A program made the translations under genes and the position numbers. The notes under the pieces were generated by a model. The model made no database searches and had not been told where the DNA came from. It saw only the letters and a program-made list of their open reading frames with translations. A DNA stretch of 42,214 nt from Pseudomonadota bacterium (GTDB lineage: Bacteria; Pseudomonadota; Gammaproteobacteria; Burkholderiales; Rhodocyclaceae): contig JAGTRY010000022.1 in NCBI GenBank assembly GCA_018262235.1, positions 1 to 42,214 of the forward strand, given 5' to 3'. Below, piece after piece: positions 41,844 to 42,214 of the stretch. Every line of letters starts with the position of its first letter. Position 1 is the first letter of the stretch.

Positions 41844-42214
41844 TCAGTTGGGGCTGATCACATCCGCGAAATTCAGCGGATCGGTGCTGGCGCGGCGGGC
41901 ATCGTCGACGCTGACCTTGCGTTGCTTGATCAGGCGCTTGAGCTCGTCGTTCATGCTGTGTGTGCCGGAACTCGGGTCCAGGGTTTCCTGATCGAGCAGG
42001 GTGCGCAGGCCGGCGAAGTTGCCGGCCGTGATCAGTGCGGAGAATTCCGGCGTCATGGTCAGGCATTCGCTGGCGAGGTGGTAGGCGTCGCCTTGCCGCG
42101 AGGGCAGCAGGGCCTGGCAGATCACGCCGCGCAGGGTGCTGGCGAGGGTTTGCGCCTGTGCCTCGGTGTTGCCTGCCGTGAGGACCGAACCGGCGACCGA
42201 CATCACCACGGCGG
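41844..42214 (-). CDS. PilT-family retraction ATPase, C-terminal part
   Basis: The last ~123 codons of a gene that enters from the right edge. The pattern matches the C-terminal third of PilT/PilU-type secretion ATPases: LRGVICQALLPSRQGDAYHLASECLTMTPEFSALI, then the tail HSMNDELKRLIKQRKVSVDDARRA, where PilT has a test-your-L-x-x-L helix after an M-(D/N) pair. The Walker motifs lie outside the window. It would power type IV pilus retraction or a related system. Which of PilT, PilU or a divergent paralogue cannot be decided from this piece. Confidence 0.7.
   Translation of the reverse strand, partial: AVVMSVAGSVLTAGNTEAQAQTLASTLRGVICQALLPSRQGDAYHLASECLTMTPEFSALITAGNFAGLRTLLDQETLDPSSGTHSMNDELKRLIKQRKVSVDDARRASTDPLNFADVISPN

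Overview
The window looks like part of the chromosome of a betaproteobacterium (GC about 60-63%, dense operons, genes resembling those of Rhodocyclales/Burkholderiales). This is inferred from protein flavour and gene order, with no rRNA gene to confirm it. Three stretches are clearly less GC-rich: the first ~186 bases (about 44% GC), the large gene at 24017-27790 (about 52%), and the accessory stretch around 39500-40250.

Layout. (1) 1-6716: a divergent catabolic locus. An ABC importer (binding protein, permease, ATPase) and an amidohydrolase run leftward. A GntR/FCD regulator, an amidase and an Asp/Glu/hydantoin-racemase-like protein run rightward. The shared control region holds two perfect TTGTGACAA boxes. 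(2) 6739-16002: a leftward chemotaxis operon (receptor-like protein, CheY, STAS protein, CheA, transmembrane receptor, CheW, CheR, CheB, REC-EAL phosphodiesterase). It links chemotaxis to c-di-GMP turnover and has a hairpin-rich leader. (3) 16314-21671: metal handling. A VIT-family transporter, an MFS exporter and an ECF nickel importer (CbiM/Q/O type, with a His-rich tail on the ATPase) face a divergent nikR. (4) 22419-28656: a sulfur locus (rhodanese, cysteine synthase) interrupted by a 1257-residue protein with a nuclease-like N-terminus. Beyond it lies only the last 60 codons of a cysteine desulfurase, then an OsmC/YhfA-like gene. (5) 28791-38334: housekeeping and stress genes: a nucleosidase, a small BamE-like secreted protein behind a QseB/PmrA-type box, a QseBC-like two-component system, YdfG, DUF2325, an isochorismatase-GlxA-MATE operon, a DUF3617 protein and a LOG-family protein. 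(6) 38517-39491: a REP-associated tyrosine transposase with GTAG-headed REP hairpins on both sides. (7) 40298-42214: glyA behind a ZTP (pfl) riboswitch, then the C-terminus of a PilT-type ATPase running off the window.

Most interesting: the unrecognised large protein that replaces part of a sulfur operon (candidate single-gene defence system), the ZTP aptamer before glyA with compensatory base changes, the REP/RAYT module, the NikR half-sites arranged as direct repeats, and an in-frame chimera at the left edge that may be an assembly artefact.
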